Source: Betaproteobacteria bacterium (lineage in GTDB: Bacteria > Pseudomonadota > Gammaproteobacteria > Burkholderiales > SG8-41). From it: a stretch of 17,205 bases of DNA. The position numbers were made by a program, and so were the translations under genes. The stretch covers positions 1 through 17,205 of the forward strand of contig JANYDM010000072.1 in assembly GCA_025363575.1 (NCBI GenBank). Direction: 5' to 3'. Below the pieces are notes generated by a model. That model was not told the DNA's origin, did no database searches, and saw nothing but the letters and a program-made list of their open reading frames with translations. Positions 1-7,396 of this stretch are shown piece by piece; positions within the stretch are counted from its first letter, which is position 1; every line of letters begins with the position of its first letter.

Positions 1-468
1 CATGCGGTCCAGGAAAAAACGGATGTTCTCCGCGTCGGGCCCGGCCACCGAGCCTGAGTCAACCAGTTCTCTGAGCACCACCAGTTCGCGTCCCAGCGCA
101 ATGCCGCCTATGCTGTCGAGCACCGTATAGTAAGTCATGAATATAACGGTGGACACTCGGGCAGCCCATGCGAGAGGTCTCCACTGCGCGACCGGATCAT
201 GATTGAAAGTATCGGTCAGCAGCAACAGGCCGAATGACACCACCACCACGAGGGGTGTCTGCATCATATGCAGCAGGAACCACCAGTCCGGTCCGAGGTA
301 GGCGATCGCGTTGAAGTAAGGGTCGCCGGCCTGCGGATGCGAGAGGAAACTCGTCATGCCGGGCTTGAGCGTGAAGTGCGCGGGGTGGAAGAGCTCTATC
401 GCCGCGAGCAGGAGAGGCGCGACGACGAGACTCAGGATGGCCAGACTGCGATTTGGAGGATTCACCAC
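1..468 (-). CDS. Unrecognised integral membrane protein, C-terminus outside window
   Basis: An open frame enters from the left edge and reads 156 codons on the minus strand without a stop. I place the start at the GTG at 468-466 because AGGGAG at 480-475 sits six bases upstream; a second in-frame GTG follows directly and is less well spaced. Three hydrophobic segments are visible, near residues 9-27, 62-84 and 103-125. The stretch between the first two is probably outside the membrane and is rich in His, Pro and aromatics (for example IELFHPAHF near 24-32 and DWWFLLHMMQTP at 61-72). The third segment contains YYTVLDSIGGIALG. It lies 90 bp downstream of the binding-protein gene on the same strand and may be cotranscribed with it. 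It does not look like an ABC permease. I do not recognise the family and assign no function; the coding call itself is well supported by the frame, Shine-Dalgarno and membrane pattern. Confidence 0.75.
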   Translation of the reverse strand, partial: MVNPPNRSLAILSLVVAPLLLAAIELFHPAHFTLKPGMTSFLSHPQAGDPYFNAIAYLGPDWWFLLHMMQTPLVVVVSFGLLLLTDTFNHDPVAQWRPLAWAARVSTVIFMTYYTVLDSIGGIALGRELVVLRELVDSGSVAGPDAENIRFFLDRM

Positions 469-558
469 GATTCTCTCCCTGACTGCTTGAACTGCCGCAG
501 GCTTCCGTGTTCTGGCGGTTGCCGGATTGCCCAGTGCTCTCGCGCGCGAACCGGGCAG

Positions 559-2136
559 CTACTTCGGCCGGAAAAACTGCGCGAGCGAGCGCTCGTCCGT
601 GCGCGCCTGATAACCGATGTTTTTCTTCATCGCCCACGTCACGAGCTGATGATGCAGCGGGATTATGGCGACATCCGCGGCGGCGGCTTTGCCCGCTTCG
701 CTCGCGATAGCTTCGCGTTTATTGTCGTCGACGGTGTCGAGCGCCTGTTCGACCAGCTTGTCGACCTTTGGATTGGAGTAGTGCGCCCAGTTCCAGGCGC
801 CGTTGCCTTTGTCGACGTCGGGCGTCATCAAAAGAGCACGTAACGCGAGGTCCACCGCGTAAGAACCCCAACCGAGCATGGCGAAGCTGAACTGCTGGTC
901 GCGCGCCTTCGTCAGGTAGACGTTGAATGGCATGGTCTCGACCGTGCATTTGATGCCGACGCGCGACAGCATCTGCGCGACGCCCTGCGCGATTTGATCG
1001 TCATTGATATAACGATCGCTGGGAGCGGACACCTTCATGCCGAAGCCTTGCGGATAGCCGGCCTCGGCCAGCAGTTTTTTCGCGCCTTCCGGATCGAATG
1101 CTTCCGGCTTCAGATCCTTGTGATGCCCGAAGATCTGCGGCGAAACGACGCCGGCGGCCGGCACCGCCATGTTGTCCATCCCGCGTTCGACGAGCGCCTT
1201 GCGGTTGATCGCTTTCGAGATGGCGCGCCGCACGCGCACGTCCATGAACGGATTTTTGCCGAGCGGCTTGCCCTCATGGTCCGTCAGAAAAGGGGGCTGG
1301 GTGCGGTACTGGTCCATATGAAAGAATATGGTGCGCCATGATACCGTCTGCTCGATGCGCAGGTTCGCATCCGCCTTCAGGCGCGCAAGATCCGACGGCG
1401 GCACGTTTTCGATGACGTCTATATCGCCGGACAGCAGCGCGGCCGTGCGTGCGGGATCGTTGGACATCATGCGAAAGGTGACCTTTTCCCACGCCGGCTT
1501 CGCCTCCCAGTAGCCTTCGAAACGCGTGAGCTCGACGCGGTCGCCGCGCGACCAGCGCACGAATTTATAAGGGCCCGTGCCGATCATCGCTTTGCCGCTG
1601 TCGAAGTCTGCCGGCGTTGCGTTGAAGGCGGCCTTTTTGGATACGATCATGATCGCGTTCAGGTCCTGCGGCATCGCGCCGTATGGCGTGGCCGTCTTGA
1701 GACGGATCGTGTAGGGATCGACGATCTGCTTGGAGACGATGCGGCGCACGTAAACCGCGAACCCGCCGGGACTGCCGGCAATGGACAGGGGGCGCACGAG
1801 CGAGTAGGCGACATCGTCTGCGGTAAATTCGCTGCCGTCGTGAAATTTCACGCCTTTGCGCAATTTGAATTCCCACGTGGTGGGGTCGATCGCGCGCCAA
1901 GAAGTTGCGAGGCCGGGGATGATGCGTGCTTTTTCATCCACCCGCGTCAGCGCGTCGAACACATTCCAGCCGATGGCGACGTTGTGCTGCACGGCGACGT
2001 AATGCGGATCGAGCGATGTGACATCGGCGCTGATGCCTATGCTGAGGTCCGCGGCGCCAGCCGCGCTGGCGAAGAGCAGCAGGCCTGCGATGGCGCGCGC
2101 GATTTGTTGCGAGACAAAGGCGATCCAGCGGTTCAT
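559..2136 (-). CDS. Periplasmic solute-binding protein, SBP_bac_5 (DppA/OppA/NikA) family
   Basis: The 525-residue product should capture a solute, classically an oligopeptide, nickel chelate or glycoside, in the periplasm for an ABC importer. Residues 1-28 form a signal peptide (Arg, hydrophobic core, then Ala-Gly-Ala before residue 29). The mature part shows family hallmarks: SLDPH soon after the N-terminus, LTRVDEKARIIPGLATSW, WEFKLRKGVKFHDG followed by TADDV, and the late domain-I return ending in IIPLHHQ and FFRPK. Length is normal for the family. The start is an ATG with AGGAG eight bases or so upstream. No permease or ATPase gene lies on either side within the window: a DUF255 gene is upstream and an unknown membrane protein is downstream. 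It may therefore work as an orphan binding protein with a remote transporter. The ligand cannot be read from the sequence. Confidence 0.93.
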   Translation of the reverse strand: MNRWIAFVSQQIARAIAGLLLFASAAGAADLSIGISADVTSLDPHYVAVQHNVAIGWNVFDALTRVDEKARIIPGLATSWRAIDPTTWEFKLRKGVKFHDGSEFTADDVAYSLVRPLSIAGSPGGFAVYVRRIVSKQIVDPYTIRLKTATPYGAMPQDLNAIMIVSKKAAFNATPADFDSGKAMIGTGPYKFVRWSRGDRVELTRFEGYWEAKPAWEKVTFRMMSNDPARTAALLSGDIDVIENVPPSDLARLKADANLRIEQTVSWRTIFFHMDQYRTQPPFLTDHEGKPLGKNPFMDVRVRRAISKAINRKALVERGMDNMAVPAAGVVSPQIFGHHKDLKPEAFDPEGAKKLLAEAGYPQGFGMKVSAPSDRYINDDQIAQGVAQMLSRVGIKCTVETMPFNVYLTKARDQQFSFAMLGWGSYAVDLALRALLMTPDVDKGNGAWNWAHYSNPKVDKLVEQALDTVDDNKREAIASEAGKAAAADVAIIPLHHQLVTWAMKKNIGYQARTDERSLAQFFRPK

Positions 2137-2282
2137 TGTTGCTCCTGATTGCGTCGTGCGTCGTACGCCGCGAGTAATGAAATTCTACTTTGATTGCCGC
2201 GGCCCTGCGCGATCTTCTCGATATGTGATCGCGTGTGTTGACACGCGGCCGCGCTCATGGCTGAACGCGCGGAGCGCACGGC
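2137..2282 (-). promoter_or_regulatory. Intergenic region with weak candidate promoter for the binding-protein gene
   Basis: These 146 bp separate two minus-strand genes. A TAGAAT hexamer read on the minus strand at 2187-2182 could be a -10 element about 45 bases before the start codon at 2136, but I find no convincing -35 at the usual spacing. A perfect inverted repeat, listed separately, lies further upstream at 2230-2247. No T-tract follows that repeat, so termination of the upstream gene is not evident. This is a low-confidence assignment based only on motif position. Confidence 0.3.
2230..2247. repeat. Perfect 7-bp inverted repeat with 4-bp spacer
   Basis: CGCGTGT and ACACGCG are exact reverse complements around GTTG. 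The repeat sits about 45 bp upstream of the candidate -10 at 2187-2182 and about 35 bp past the stop of the DUF255 gene. It could be an operator for the binding-protein gene or a hairpin in the end of the upstream transcript; with no T-run on either strand an intrinsic terminator is less likely. Chance occurrence in GC-rich DNA cannot be excluded. Confidence 0.35.
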
Positions 2283-4334
2283 TTACAGATCGCGTTCTGC
2301 GGCGGTCGCGAGCACTGTATCGAGTTCCGCCATCGGCGGCAGGCAGGTTACCCCGCGGCACACCCACGCTTTAAGACCGCCACCGGCGGGCTTTTCCAGC
2401 GCTGACGGCAGCCCGGTGGTCGCCGGTGCGATCGCCAGCGTCAGCACGTGCGGCAGATAGCGCGCGTCGAGCGCGCGACGCCAAGCCATGGCGTCACCGT
2501 TGCCGCTCAATACTATCAGGGTGGGCGGCATCAACTGCTCGTCGAGCGCGCTGCGCAATGTGCCATGCGCGGCCGGCTGCTGTTCCAGCAGCGGCTTGAA
2601 TGCCTGCACGGTGCGGCGCGCGGCTTCGCAGTAAGCAGGCTCGCCGAGCACGTGGCCTAGCCGGTCGAGCGCGAGCGCAGCCACGCTATTGCCCGAGGGC
2701 GTGTCGTTGCGCGGGCCGATCTTGGCGCGTTGCAGCAGTTGCTCGTGGTCGTGGCTGACGAAAAAGAATCCGCCGTGCGCCTTGTCTTCGAACTGCCCAA
2801 GCAGCACATCGGCGAGCTCGCGCGCCCACTCGAGATCGGCAGGGCGAAAGTCGGCCTGCATGAGCTCGAGCAATGCGTCGAGCAGAAAAGCATAGTCATC
2901 GAGATAACCATTGAGGCTGGCTTTGCCGTCCTTGTAGCTGGCCAGTAGCCTGCCGTTGCGCCACAACGAGCGGCGGATGAATTCGGTGGCGCGGCGCGCC
3001 GAGGCAAGCCAGTGCGCGTGCCCGAACACGCGATACGCGCGGGTCATGCCCTTGATCATGAGCGCGTTCCAGCCGGTGAGAATTTTTTCATCGCGGGCCG
3101 GCCGCACGCGGCGCTCGCGCCGCGTCAGCAGCCTGGCGCGGGCGGCGTCGAGCAGCGCTTGCGCGCTCTCGAGCGGCAGCGCCAGTTTTTTCGCGACTTG
3201 ATCCAATGGCATCATCACTTGAAGGTGCCAATGCTTGTCCTCGAAATTCGGCGGTGCATCGAGACCGTAGTGGGGGGCGACGACAGCATATTCTTCGGCA
3301 CTCAACGCGGCTTTGACTTCATCCGGCGTCCACACGTAGAACTTGCCTTCTTCGTGCTCGGAATCGGCATCCAGCGTCGAATAATAACCGCCGTCGTCGG
3401 ATTTGCCGCGCGCCTGCATCTCGCACATCACCCAGGTGGCCGTGTCTTCGACCACCCGTGCATATGACGGCTGCGGGTCGACGCGCCACAGGTCGCTGTA
3501 CAGGCCGAGCAGGGGTCCGTTGTCATAAAGCATCTTTTCGAAATGCGGAATGGCCCATTGCTGGTCCACGCAGTAGCGATAGAAGCCACCGCCGACCTGA
3601 TCGTACAGCCCGCGTTCTGCCATGCGCGCGAGTGTGAATTTCGCGATGTCCAGCGCTTCGCCGTCATTGCGCGTCACCGCCCAGCGCAGACAAAACTCGA
3701 ACTCGGCAGGATGCGGAAATTTGAGCGCTTCGTTCATGCCGCCATTGGCTTTATCGACCTCGCGCTTGAATGCCGCCACGGCCGCGGTCAGTGTGCCGGC
3801 GCTGAGCTCTCCATCTTCAGCGGCGCCGGGCTGGGCCCGCGCGAGCGCCTCACGCAGTGCCTGTCCGCGCTGCTCGATGTCGGCGCGGCCATCGCGGTAC
3901 GAGGCTGCAATCTGCGGCAGCAGCTCGAGCATGCCCGGCTTTTCCAGCCGCGGCGTTTTCGGAAAGTAAGTGCCGCCGAAAAACGGTGTCTGGTCCGGCG
4001 CCAGAAACATGGTGAGCGGCCAGCCGCCGCGGCGCGCATTCAACACCTGGTGAGCGGACTGGTAGATTTGATCGAGGTCGGGGCGCTCTTCACGGTCGAC
4101 TTTGACGTTGATAAATAGCTTGTTCATCACCGCCGCCACTTCCGCATCCTCGAACGATTCATGCGCCATCACGTGACACCAGTGGCAGGCTGAATAGCCG
4201 ATAGAGAGCAGAATGGGCTTGTCCTGCTCGCGCGCTGCCTTTAATGCTTCTTCGCCCCAAGGATACCAATCGACCGGATTGTTCGCGTGCTGCTTGAGGT
4301 AAGGACTGGTTTCTCTGGCGAGACGATTGCCCAT
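2283..4334 (-). CDS. YyaL/DUF255 thioredoxin-fold and (alpha/alpha)6-barrel protein
   Basis: The 683-residue product is a cytosolic-looking member of the DUF255/YyaL family (bacterial relatives of mammalian SPATA20). The N-terminal thioredoxin-like domain, about residues 1-165, has NPVDWYPWG at 19-27, a CHWC redox-type motif at 50-53, then [10 protein letters not shown] and GGWPLTMFL followed by GGTYFP. The rest is a glycosidase-like six-hairpin barrel as in N-acylglucosamine 2-epimerases, with [19 protein letters not shown] and [15 protein letters not shown] as conserved blocks. Family function is not established; a thiol or sugar role is only inference. I start at the ATG at 4334-4332 because the family begins M-x-N-R-L, although the frame stays open to an ATG at 4379. 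The candidate promoter at 4361-4369 would exclude that earlier start. No good Shine-Dalgarno is seen. It is divergent from crcB. Confidence 0.92.
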   Translation of the reverse strand: MGNRLARETSPYLKQHANNPVDWYPWGEEALKAAREQDKPILLSIGYSACHWCHVMAHESFEDAEVAAVMNKLFINVKVDREERPDLDQIYQSAHQVLNARRGGWPLTMFLAPDQTPFFGGTYFPKTPRLEKPGMLELLPQIAASYRDGRADIEQRGQALREALARAQPGAAEDGELSAGTLTAAVAAFKREVDKANGGMNEALKFPHPAEFEFCLRWAVTRNDGEALDIAKFTLARMAERGLYDQVGGGFYRYCVDQQWAIPHFEKMLYDNGPLLGLYSDLWRVDPQPSYARVVEDTATWVMCEMQARGKSDDGGYYSTLDADSEHEEGKFYVWTPDEVKAALSAEEYAVVAPHYGLDAPPNFEDKHWHLQVMMPLDQVAKKLALPLESAQALLDAARARLLTRRERRVRPARDEKILTGWNALMIKGMTRAYRVFGHAHWLASARRATEFIRRSLWRNGRLLASYKDGKASLNGYLDDYAFLLDALLELMQADFRPADLEWARELADVLLGQFEDKAHGGFFFVSHDHEQLLQRAKIGPRNDTPSGNSVAALALDRLGHVLGEPAYCEAARRTVQAFKPLLEQQPAAHGTLRSALDEQLMPPTLIVLSGNGDAMAWRRALDARYLPHVLTLAIAPATTGLPSALEKPAGGGLKAWVCRGVTCLPPMAELDTVLATAAERDL

Positions 4335-4360
4335 GACGACGGCGTAAGCTAAAAAAAATG

Positions 4361-4369
4361 AGTATAGCA
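4361..4369 (-). promoter_or_regulatory. Candidate extended -10 promoter for the YyaL-like gene
   Basis: Read on the minus strand the nine bases are TGCTATACT, an extended -10 (TG, one base, TATACT, four to five matches to consensus). Initiation would fall about seven bases downstream, inside a run of eight T residues (4358-4351, minus strand), giving a leader of roughly 20 bases before the start codon at 4334. No -35 hexamer is recognisable at 16-18 bp, which is tolerable for an extended -10 promoter. It forms one arm of an imperfect inverted repeat with 4391-4399. Confidence 0.45.
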
Positions 4370-4390
4370 TCGCGGGCATCGCGTCCTTTT

Positions 4391-4399
4391 TGCTATGCT
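4391..4399 (+). promoter_or_regulatory. Candidate extended -10 promoter for crcB
   Basis: TGCTATGCT is an extended -10 (TG, one base, TATGCT) facing crcB. Initiation would occur near 4406, leaving a leader of about 23 bases. It matches the opposing element at 4361-4369 at eight of nine positions as a reverse complement. No clear -35 is present. The short leader leaves no space for a fluoride riboswitch. Confidence 0.4.
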
Positions 4400-4428
4400 G
4401 CGGCTAAGGCTCGTTATCTGGATTCCAC

Positions 4429-4812
4429 ATGACCGGTTACGGATTTCTCGCGGTGGGCGTTGGCGGTGCACTGGGTTGCTGGCTGCGCTGGGTGCTCGGC
4501 ATAGTGTTAAACCCGCTGTTCGCAAACATGCTGCTCGGCACGCTGACGGCCAACCTGATCGGCGGCTTCCTGATCGGCGTGGCGGTCGAGTATTTCACGC
4601 ATCACGATAGCCTGCCGCCCGAGCTGCGGCTGTTCGTAATCGTCGGTTTCCTCGGCGGACTTACAACCTTTTCGTCGTTTTCGGCAGAAGCCGTGAAACT
4701 GCTGAGTGACCGCGAGTTTGTGTGGTCATTCATCATGGTCTCGACGCATTTGCTCGGATCGCTGGCAATGACCTGGCTGGGCATACTGGCCGCGCGCTCC
4801 TTCCATGCGTGA
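4429..4812 (+). CDS. crcB: Fluoride-specific ion channel/exporter CrcB (Fluc)
   Basis: The 127-residue four-helix inner-membrane protein belongs to the CrcB/Fluc family, which forms antiparallel dimers that let fluoride leave the cytoplasm. Diagnostic elements are all present: GGALGCWLRW at residues 12-21, the pore Asn at 42 in ANLIGG, and the central GFLGGLTTFSSFS at 73-85, which carries the Thr/Phe/Ser residues that line the pore and sodium site in the family. Length is typical. The start ATG is the first in frame before the first helix; no strong Shine-Dalgarno is seen. It overlaps the following binding-protein gene by eight bases in another frame, so the two are very probably translated from one mRNA. 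No fluoride riboswitch consensus is visible upstream. Confidence 0.95.
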   Translation: MTGYGFLAVGVGGALGCWLRWVLGIVLNPLFANMLLGTLTANLIGGFLIGVAVEYFTHHDSLPPELRLFVIVGFLGGLTTFSSFSAEAVKLLSDREFVWSFIMVSTHLLGSLAMTWLGILAARSFHA

Positions 4813-5797
4813 GCAATGCAGGCTGCAGGGTGGAATCGCTGTCGCTGTCGCGCTGACGGGGCTGGCGACTTCAGTCATGGCGCAAACGGCCGCCGACTAT
4901 CCGAATCGCCCGGTGCGCATCATCGTGCCGCAGGCGGCGGGGTCGGGCGTCGATCTGACGGCGCGTATCGTCGCGCAGAAGCTGTCCGATGCCTGGGGCC
5001 ATCAATTCATCGTCGACAACCGCCCGGGTGCAAACGGCATTATCGGGCTCGAAGCGGGCGCCAAAGCGAAACCCGACGGCTACACGTTGTCGCTCGGCGT
5101 GCCGAGCTCGCTGACGATGAACCCGTACGTCTATAAGTCCGTGCCGTACGACACGCTGCGCGATTTCGTGCCGATCACACAGACGGCCACGAATACTTTC
5201 GGCCTTGTCATCAATCCGGCGCTGCCGGTCAAAAGCGTCAGGGAGCTCGTGGCGCTGGCCAAAGCGCGGCCGGGCGAGTTGAGCTTCGGCTCGTTCGGCA
5301 TCGGCAATCAGACGCATCTGGGCGGCGAATTGTTCGCATCGCAGATCGGCATTCGTATGCTGCACGTGCCGTACAAAGGCGAAACACCGGCGGTAGTCGA
5401 TCTCTTGAGCGGGCAGATCGCGCTGATCTTTACGCCTATGCAAGGCGTTACGCCGCACGTGCAGGCTGGCCGGCTCAAATTGCTCGCGACGTGTGGCGTC
5501 AATCGGGCGCGTGCGTTTCCGGACGTCCCTAGCATGACGGAGGCGGGCTACAAGACAATCGTTATCACGGGATGGACCGGGCTGCTGGCGCCTGCCGGCA
5601 CGCCGCGCGAAATCGTCGATCGTTTGCAAAAAGAGATCGCCGCGCGCCTGCTGCTGGCGGAAACGCGCGATAGCATGAGCAAACAGGGCGCCGAGCCGGT
5701 GGCGAGCACGCCCGACCAATTCGCTGCGTTCATCCGCGCCGAAATGGCGAAGTGGTCCGCCGTAATCAAAACTGCGGGGCTGGAGGCGAGCCAGTGA
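4805..5797 (+). CDS. Bug/TctC-family periplasmic tripartite tricarboxylate transporter binding protein
   Basis: The 330-residue product is a secreted binding protein of the Bug family, which delivers carboxylates or other small ligands to TctAB-type transporters or acts in sensing. A signal peptide ends at VMA (residues 24-26). The mature N-terminus YPNRPVRIIVP is the family signature, followed by GSGVDLTARIVAQKL, FIVDNRPGANGIIG and KPDGYTL, then VPYKGETPAVVDLLSGQI and the PDVPSMTEAGY block. Length is normal. The ATG at 4805 lies inside the end of crcB and gives a sensible signal peptide, so I keep it. No tctA or tctB gene is in the window; orphan Bug proteins are common in Burkholderiales. 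The stop lies only three bases from the convergent nnr stop. Ligand unknown. Confidence 0.94.
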   Translation: MREQCRLQGGIAVAVALTGLATSVMAQTAADYPNRPVRIIVPQAAGSGVDLTARIVAQKLSDAWGHQFIVDNRPGANGIIGLEAGAKAKPDGYTLSLGVPSSLTMNPYVYKSVPYDTLRDFVPITQTATNTFGLVINPALPVKSVRELVALAKARPGELSFGSFGIGNQTHLGGELFASQIGIRMLHVPYKGETPAVVDLLSGQIALIFTPMQGVTPHVQAGRLKLLATCGVNRARAFPDVPSMTEAGYKTIVITGWTGLLAPAGTPREIVDRLQKEIAARLLLAETRDSMSKQGAEPVASTPDQFAAFIRAEMAKWSAVIKTAGLEASQ

Positions 5798-5800
5798 CCT

Positions 5801-7300
5801 TCAGTCGTTCGCCATGCGCGCCTGGTTGAACAGCTTGCGTGCGGCGGCAATACAGCGGCTGGCAGTAATCCCGACCTGACCTTCTTCCGCGGCAAGCGCA
5901 TCCCCGGCTGCGCCGTGCAGATGCACGCCTGCAAGCAAAGCCGCTTCAGCATCTGCTCCCTGGGCAATGAATGCGGCGATGATGCCGGTCAGCACGTCGC
6001 CCATGCCGGCGGTCGCCATTCCCGGATTGCCGCTCGTGTTGATAAACCAGCCTCCGTTCAGCAGCGCGCACACGCTGCCCGCGCCTTTGAGAACGACCGC
6101 ACTGCGATAGCGGACGGCGATTTCGCAGGCCGCGGCCACGCGGTCGGCCTGCACGCTTGCAGTGTCGCATTTAAGCAAACGCGCGGCCTCGGCGGGATGC
6201 GGCGTGAGAACGCACGGTGCCGGGTGGTCAACGAGCAGTCGCTGTAATCCCAGATCGGCGGCGAGCAGATTGAGCGCATCGGCGTCGACTACGACCGGTT
6301 TGGCGCCACGCAGCGTGTCAGCGACGAGGCGGTGCGCATCGGGTGTCTGGCCGAGTCCCGGGCCGATGGCCAAACAGTTGAGGTGATCAAGCTGCCCGAT
6401 TTCATGAGCGGCGCGCAGCATCAGCTCGGGTTGCAGCGGATCGTAGCCGGGCCCGTCAGTGCTCAGCATTCCCAGGTAAACGCGGCCTGCGCCGAGCTGA
6501 AGCGCGGCGCGGCCGGCGAGCAGGGCCGCGCCCGCCATTCCGGCCGCGCCGCCGATGATGCCAAGGCTGCCATAGTCGCCTTTGTGGCTGTGCGCGCGCC
6601 GCGCGGGCAATACCGCGCGCAGGCTATCGCTGCCTACAATTGCGCCGCGCGCGCCAGCCGATCCGCTCAGATCGAGCGTGCACAAATGAATGTGGCCGCT
6701 GTAGTCGGGGCCGGCCCCGGTCAGCAAGCCCGGTTTGAGGCCGATAAACGTTGCGGTGTGGTCGGCGCGTATCGCGCAACCGCGCACGCACCCGGTGTCG
6801 GCGTCGAGGCCGCTCGGCACGTCGAGCGCCAGCACGCGGGCGCCGAGTCGGTTAGTCGCTGTGACGAGTGCCGCATGCTCTCCGCTCAATTCGCGCTTGA
6901 GCCCGACGCCGAATAGTCCGTCAATGACGAGGTCCCAGTGACCGCTAGCCGGGATTTGTCCGTGCAGGGTGCCGCCGGCTTCGCGCCATGCGGCCAGCGA
7001 AGCTTGTGCGTCCGCCGGCAAGCGCCCGGCATCGCCGGTGAATACGACATCGACTTTGTGCCACCACGCATGCATATGGCGCGCGACCACGAAAGCGTCG
7101 CCGCCGTTGTTGCCGGGGCCCGCCAGTACCAGCACGCCGCGGCCGCGGTCTGCCGCGACATCGCGCGCAATCTGCGCGGCCGCCAGCCCCGCGCGTTCCA
7201 TCAGGGAAGGCACGGGATGGGCTGCGATGGCCGCGGTTTCGATCGCGCGTAACTCGACGGTGCGATAGACCGGCAGCGATGTGCGTGCGTGAAAAGTCAT
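5801..7300 (-). CDS. nnr: Bifunctional NAD(P)H-hydrate epimerase / ADP-dependent NAD(P)H-hydrate dehydratase
   Basis: This enzyme repairs NADHX and NADPHX, the hydrated damage products of the nicotinamide cofactors. The N-terminal YjeF_N domain, about residues 1-215, equilibrates the R and S epimers and shows the glycine-rich GPGNNGGDA at 61-69. The C-terminal ribokinase-like domain, about 225-499, dehydrates the S form using ADP. It shows GDYGSLGIIGGAAGMAGAA, VLTPHPAEAARLL, VLKGAGSV and NPGMATAGMGDVLTG from 425, with Asp435 as the expected catalytic residue. I start at the ATG at 7300-7298 (499 residues) because GAGG lies seven bases upstream; the TTG two codons earlier would be almost on top of that Shine-Dalgarno. 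It diverges from purL and converges on the Bug gene with a three-base gap. Confidence 0.96.
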   Translation of the reverse strand: MTFHARTSLPVYRTVELRAIETAAIAAHPVPSLMERAGLAAAQIARDVAADRGRGVLVLAGPGNNGGDAFVVARHMHAWWHKVDVVFTGDAGRLPADAQASLAAWREAGGTLHGQIPASGHWDLVIDGLFGVGLKRELSGEHAALVTATNRLGARVLALDVPSGLDADTGCVRGCAIRADHTATFIGLKPGLLTGAGPDYSGHIHLCTLDLSGSAGARGAIVGSDSLRAVLPARRAHSHKGDYGSLGIIGGAAGMAGAALLAGRAALQLGAGRVYLGMLSTDGPGYDPLQPELMLRAAHEIGQLDHLNCLAIGPGLGQTPDAHRLVADTLRGAKPVVVDADALNLLAADLGLQRLLVDHPAPCVLTPHPAEAARLLKCDTASVQADRVAAACEIAVRYRSAVVLKGAGSVCALLNGGWFINTSGNPGMATAGMGDVLTGIIAAFIAQGADAEAALLAGVHLHGAAGDALAAEEGQVGITASRCIAAARKLFNQARMAND

Positions 7301-7364
7301 GGACAAACCTCGTAGTGCCGGCGCCAGTTTAGCGTAAGGGTCGGCGGCAGCCGGCGGTTTCGGT

Positions 7365-7370
7365 TAAAAT
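7365..7370 (+). promoter_or_regulatory. Candidate -10 element for purL
   Basis: TAAAAT lies 26 bp upstream of the purL start codon in an AT-rich island within the 96-bp nnr-purL divergent region. Initiation near 7377 would give a leader of about 20 bases. No -35 hexamer resembling TTGACA is found at 16-18 bp, and no purine-repressor palindrome is recognisable. Confidence 0.35.
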
Positions 7371-7396
7371 TCTGTTTTACGGATATCGCGCTTTTC

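Noticed and set aside
4335..4379. Upstream ATG giving 15 more residues to the YyaL-like protein
   Set aside because: The extra segment is not part of the family N-terminus and overlaps the candidate -10 element and its start site.
4370..4428. Fluoride riboswitch upstream of crcB
   Set aside because: No consensus pseudoknot segments are visible, and the predicted leader of about 23 bases is too short for one.
4871..5719. 282-codon open frame on the minus strand
   Set aside because: Antisense to the Bug-family gene; Arg-rich translation without any domain.
7301..7306. TTG start two codons upstream for nnr
   Set aside because: It would leave almost no spacing from the GAGG Shine-Dalgarno, while the ATG at 7300 is ideally placed.
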